Assembly: GCF_014333615.1 (NCBI RefSeq) | Contig: NZ_JACSCY010000008.1 | Span: 124,001 to 188,000, forward strand | Length of the DNA stretch: 64,000 bases | Reading direction: 5' to 3' | Source: Hymenobacter citatus | Lineage (GTDB): Bacteria > Bacteroidota > Bacteroidia > Cytophagales > Hymenobacteraceae | In this document: positions 63,063 through 64,000 of the stretch, piece by piece | How the letters are laid out: each line of letters opens with the position of its first letter | Position numbering within the stretch: position 1 is the stretch's first letter | Notes under the pieces: generated by a model | Databases searched by the model: none | Told to the model about the DNA's origin: nothing | What the model saw: the letters and a program-made list of their open reading frames with translations, nothing else | Position numbers and translations under genes: made by a program

Positions 63063-64000
63063 CTATACCGATGCCAGCTGCGCCTTGATGGCGCGGCGGT
63101 AGCAGTCTTCGTACAGGGGTACAATCTTGTCTACCTCAAACTCCTCGGCGCGGGCTAGGGCGGCTGCCTTGAATCGGGGTAGGTTTTCGTCGCGCAGGAT
63201 AAATAGGGCTTGCTGCACCATATCTGGCACGTCGCCGATTTCGCTAACGGTGCCAGTCACGCCGTTGATATTCAGCTCGGGAATGCCACCGGCGTTGGTG
63301 CTCAGCACCGGTACTTCGCAGGCCATGGCTTCCAGCGCCGCCAGCCCAAAACTTTCTTTTTCTGAAGGCATTAGGAATAGGTCCGTCACGCTCAGAACTT
63401 CCTCCACGGCTTCCAGCTTGCCCAGGAAGCGCACGTCTTGGTGGTGCTCCAGCTCCCGCACAATTTTCTCGATGCGCGGGCGGTCGGGACCGTCGCCTAC
63501 CAGCAGCAGCTTAACCGGAATCTGCTCACGCACGCCGGCAAAGATGCGCACCACGTCCTCCACGCGCTTCACCGAGCGGAAGTTGGATGTATGCGTGAGT
63601 AGCTTCTCACCGTTGGGCGCAATGGCCGCCCGGAAGTGCTCCTTGTTCTGTTTCTTGAAGCGCTCCAAGTTGATGAAATTCGGAATTACCTCAATGTCCT
63701 TTTCGATGGCGAAGTACTCGTAGGTCTCGCGCCGCAGATCAGCCGATACGGCCGTCACGCCGTCGCTCTGGTTGATGCTGAACGTGACTACGGGCTCGTA
63801 GCTGGCGTCTTTGCCCACCAGTGTAATATCGGTGCCGTGCAGGGTCGTTACTACCGGCACCCGAATGCCGCGGGTGAGCAGAATCTGCTTGGCCATATAC
63901 GCCGCCGAAGCGTGCGGAATGGCGTAGTGCACGTGCAGCACATCCAGCTTTTCGTTCTGCACAATGTCTACCATCTTGCTCGCTAGCGCCAGCTCGTAGG
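63063..64000 (-). CDS. bshA: N-acetyl-alpha-D-glucosaminyl L-malate synthase BshA, N-terminus cut by window edge
   Basis: The frame is open to the right edge; the bases before the internal ATG at 63974 read YELALASKM, continuous with the BshA N-terminal domain. Visible residues include VLHVHYAIPHASAAYMAKQI, VVTTLHGTDITLVGKDASYE, KLLTHTSNFRSVKRVEDVV (donor loop) and LMPSEKESFGLAALEAMACE (EX7E). VPVLSTNAGGIPELNINGVT completes the block. It joins GlcNAc to malate as the first step of bacillithiol synthesis in the cytoplasm. The bshB and bshC partners are not in this window. About 313 of an expected 380 residues are present. Confidence 0.92.
   Translation of the reverse strand, partial: YELALASKMVDIVQNEKLDVLHVHYAIPHASAAYMAKQILLTRGIRVPVVTTLHGTDITLVGKDASYEPVVTFSINQSDGVTAVSADLRRETYEYFAIEKDIEVIPNFINLERFKKQNKEHFRAAIAPNGEKLLTHTSNFRSVKRVEDVVRIFAGVREQIPVKLLLVGDGPDRPRIEKIVRELEHHQDVRFLGKLEAVEEVLSVTDLFLMPSEKESFGLAALEAMACEVPVLSTNAGGIPELNINGVTGTVSEIGDVPDMVQQALFILRDENLPRFKAAALARAEEFEVDKIVPLYEDCYRRAIKAQLASV

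Overview
The window looks like a chromosomal piece of a Bacteroidota bacterium, most likely Hymenobacter or a close relative. Supporting signs are -7 promoter boxes of the TAnnTTTG type before many genes, a CusA-type pump fused to its outer-membrane channel, a bacillithiol gene (bshA), a GC-rich coding style and heavy use of the word GGGTAGG/CCTACCC. No 16S rRNA gene is present, so the genus is an inference.

Layout. 1-9.5 kb is a polysaccharide region: a partial GT2 glycosyltransferase, a hexapeptide acetyltransferase, five GT4-type glycosyltransferases and a polymerase-like membrane protein. Its left end is visibly AT-rich. 9.5-21 kb is mostly housekeeping: a TPR protein, an M42 peptidase, a membrane pyrophosphatase, hpt, adk, obgE, grpE-dnaJ, then an ECF sigma factor with a membrane partner. 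20-30 kb holds an ABC exporter, a ChaN-like protein, a DUF2254 protein, an IscA-type protein, a BtuF-like protein, a second M42 peptidase and an acyl-CoA carboxylase beta subunit. 30-32 kb is a small accessory spot with a Uma2 nuclease and an AT-rich membrane-anchored phosphoribosyltransferase. 32-45 kb carries clpC, a WbqC-like gene, a lipid A-type acyltransferase, a YrdC/Sua5-type gene, mltG, a thioesterase, a YihY protein, two tRNA-Ser genes and a large GH63-like glucosidase. 45-47 kb is an AraC regulator followed by an SDR oxidoreductase. 47-62 kb contains two RND efflux operons separated by a phospholipase C-like gene. 62-64 kb has an alkyltransferase-like gene, a deoxyribonucleotidase and the partial bshA.

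How the genes work together. The left cluster probably builds and decorates a surface glycan. The TPR/polymerase pair, the grpE-dnaJ pair and the sigma/partner pair are clear operons. The metal-efflux operon reads (minus strand) small His-rich secreted protein, CusA-outer-membrane fusion, adaptor. The second efflux operon reads adaptor, HAE1-type pump, TolC.

The most unusual structural feature is a dispersed set of imperfect palindromes, mostly about 95-130 bp, in the intergenic gaps. Three related subfamilies (starting GTCATGCTGAGC, GTCATCCTGAGC and GTCATTTCGA) occur eleven times, and other inverted-repeat types fill the remaining gaps of both efflux operons. Several sit directly against stop codons, and two fill essentially the whole gap between convergent genes. 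One lies in the 5' end of a coding region. No CRISPR array, prophage, rRNA operon or recognisable transposase was seen.
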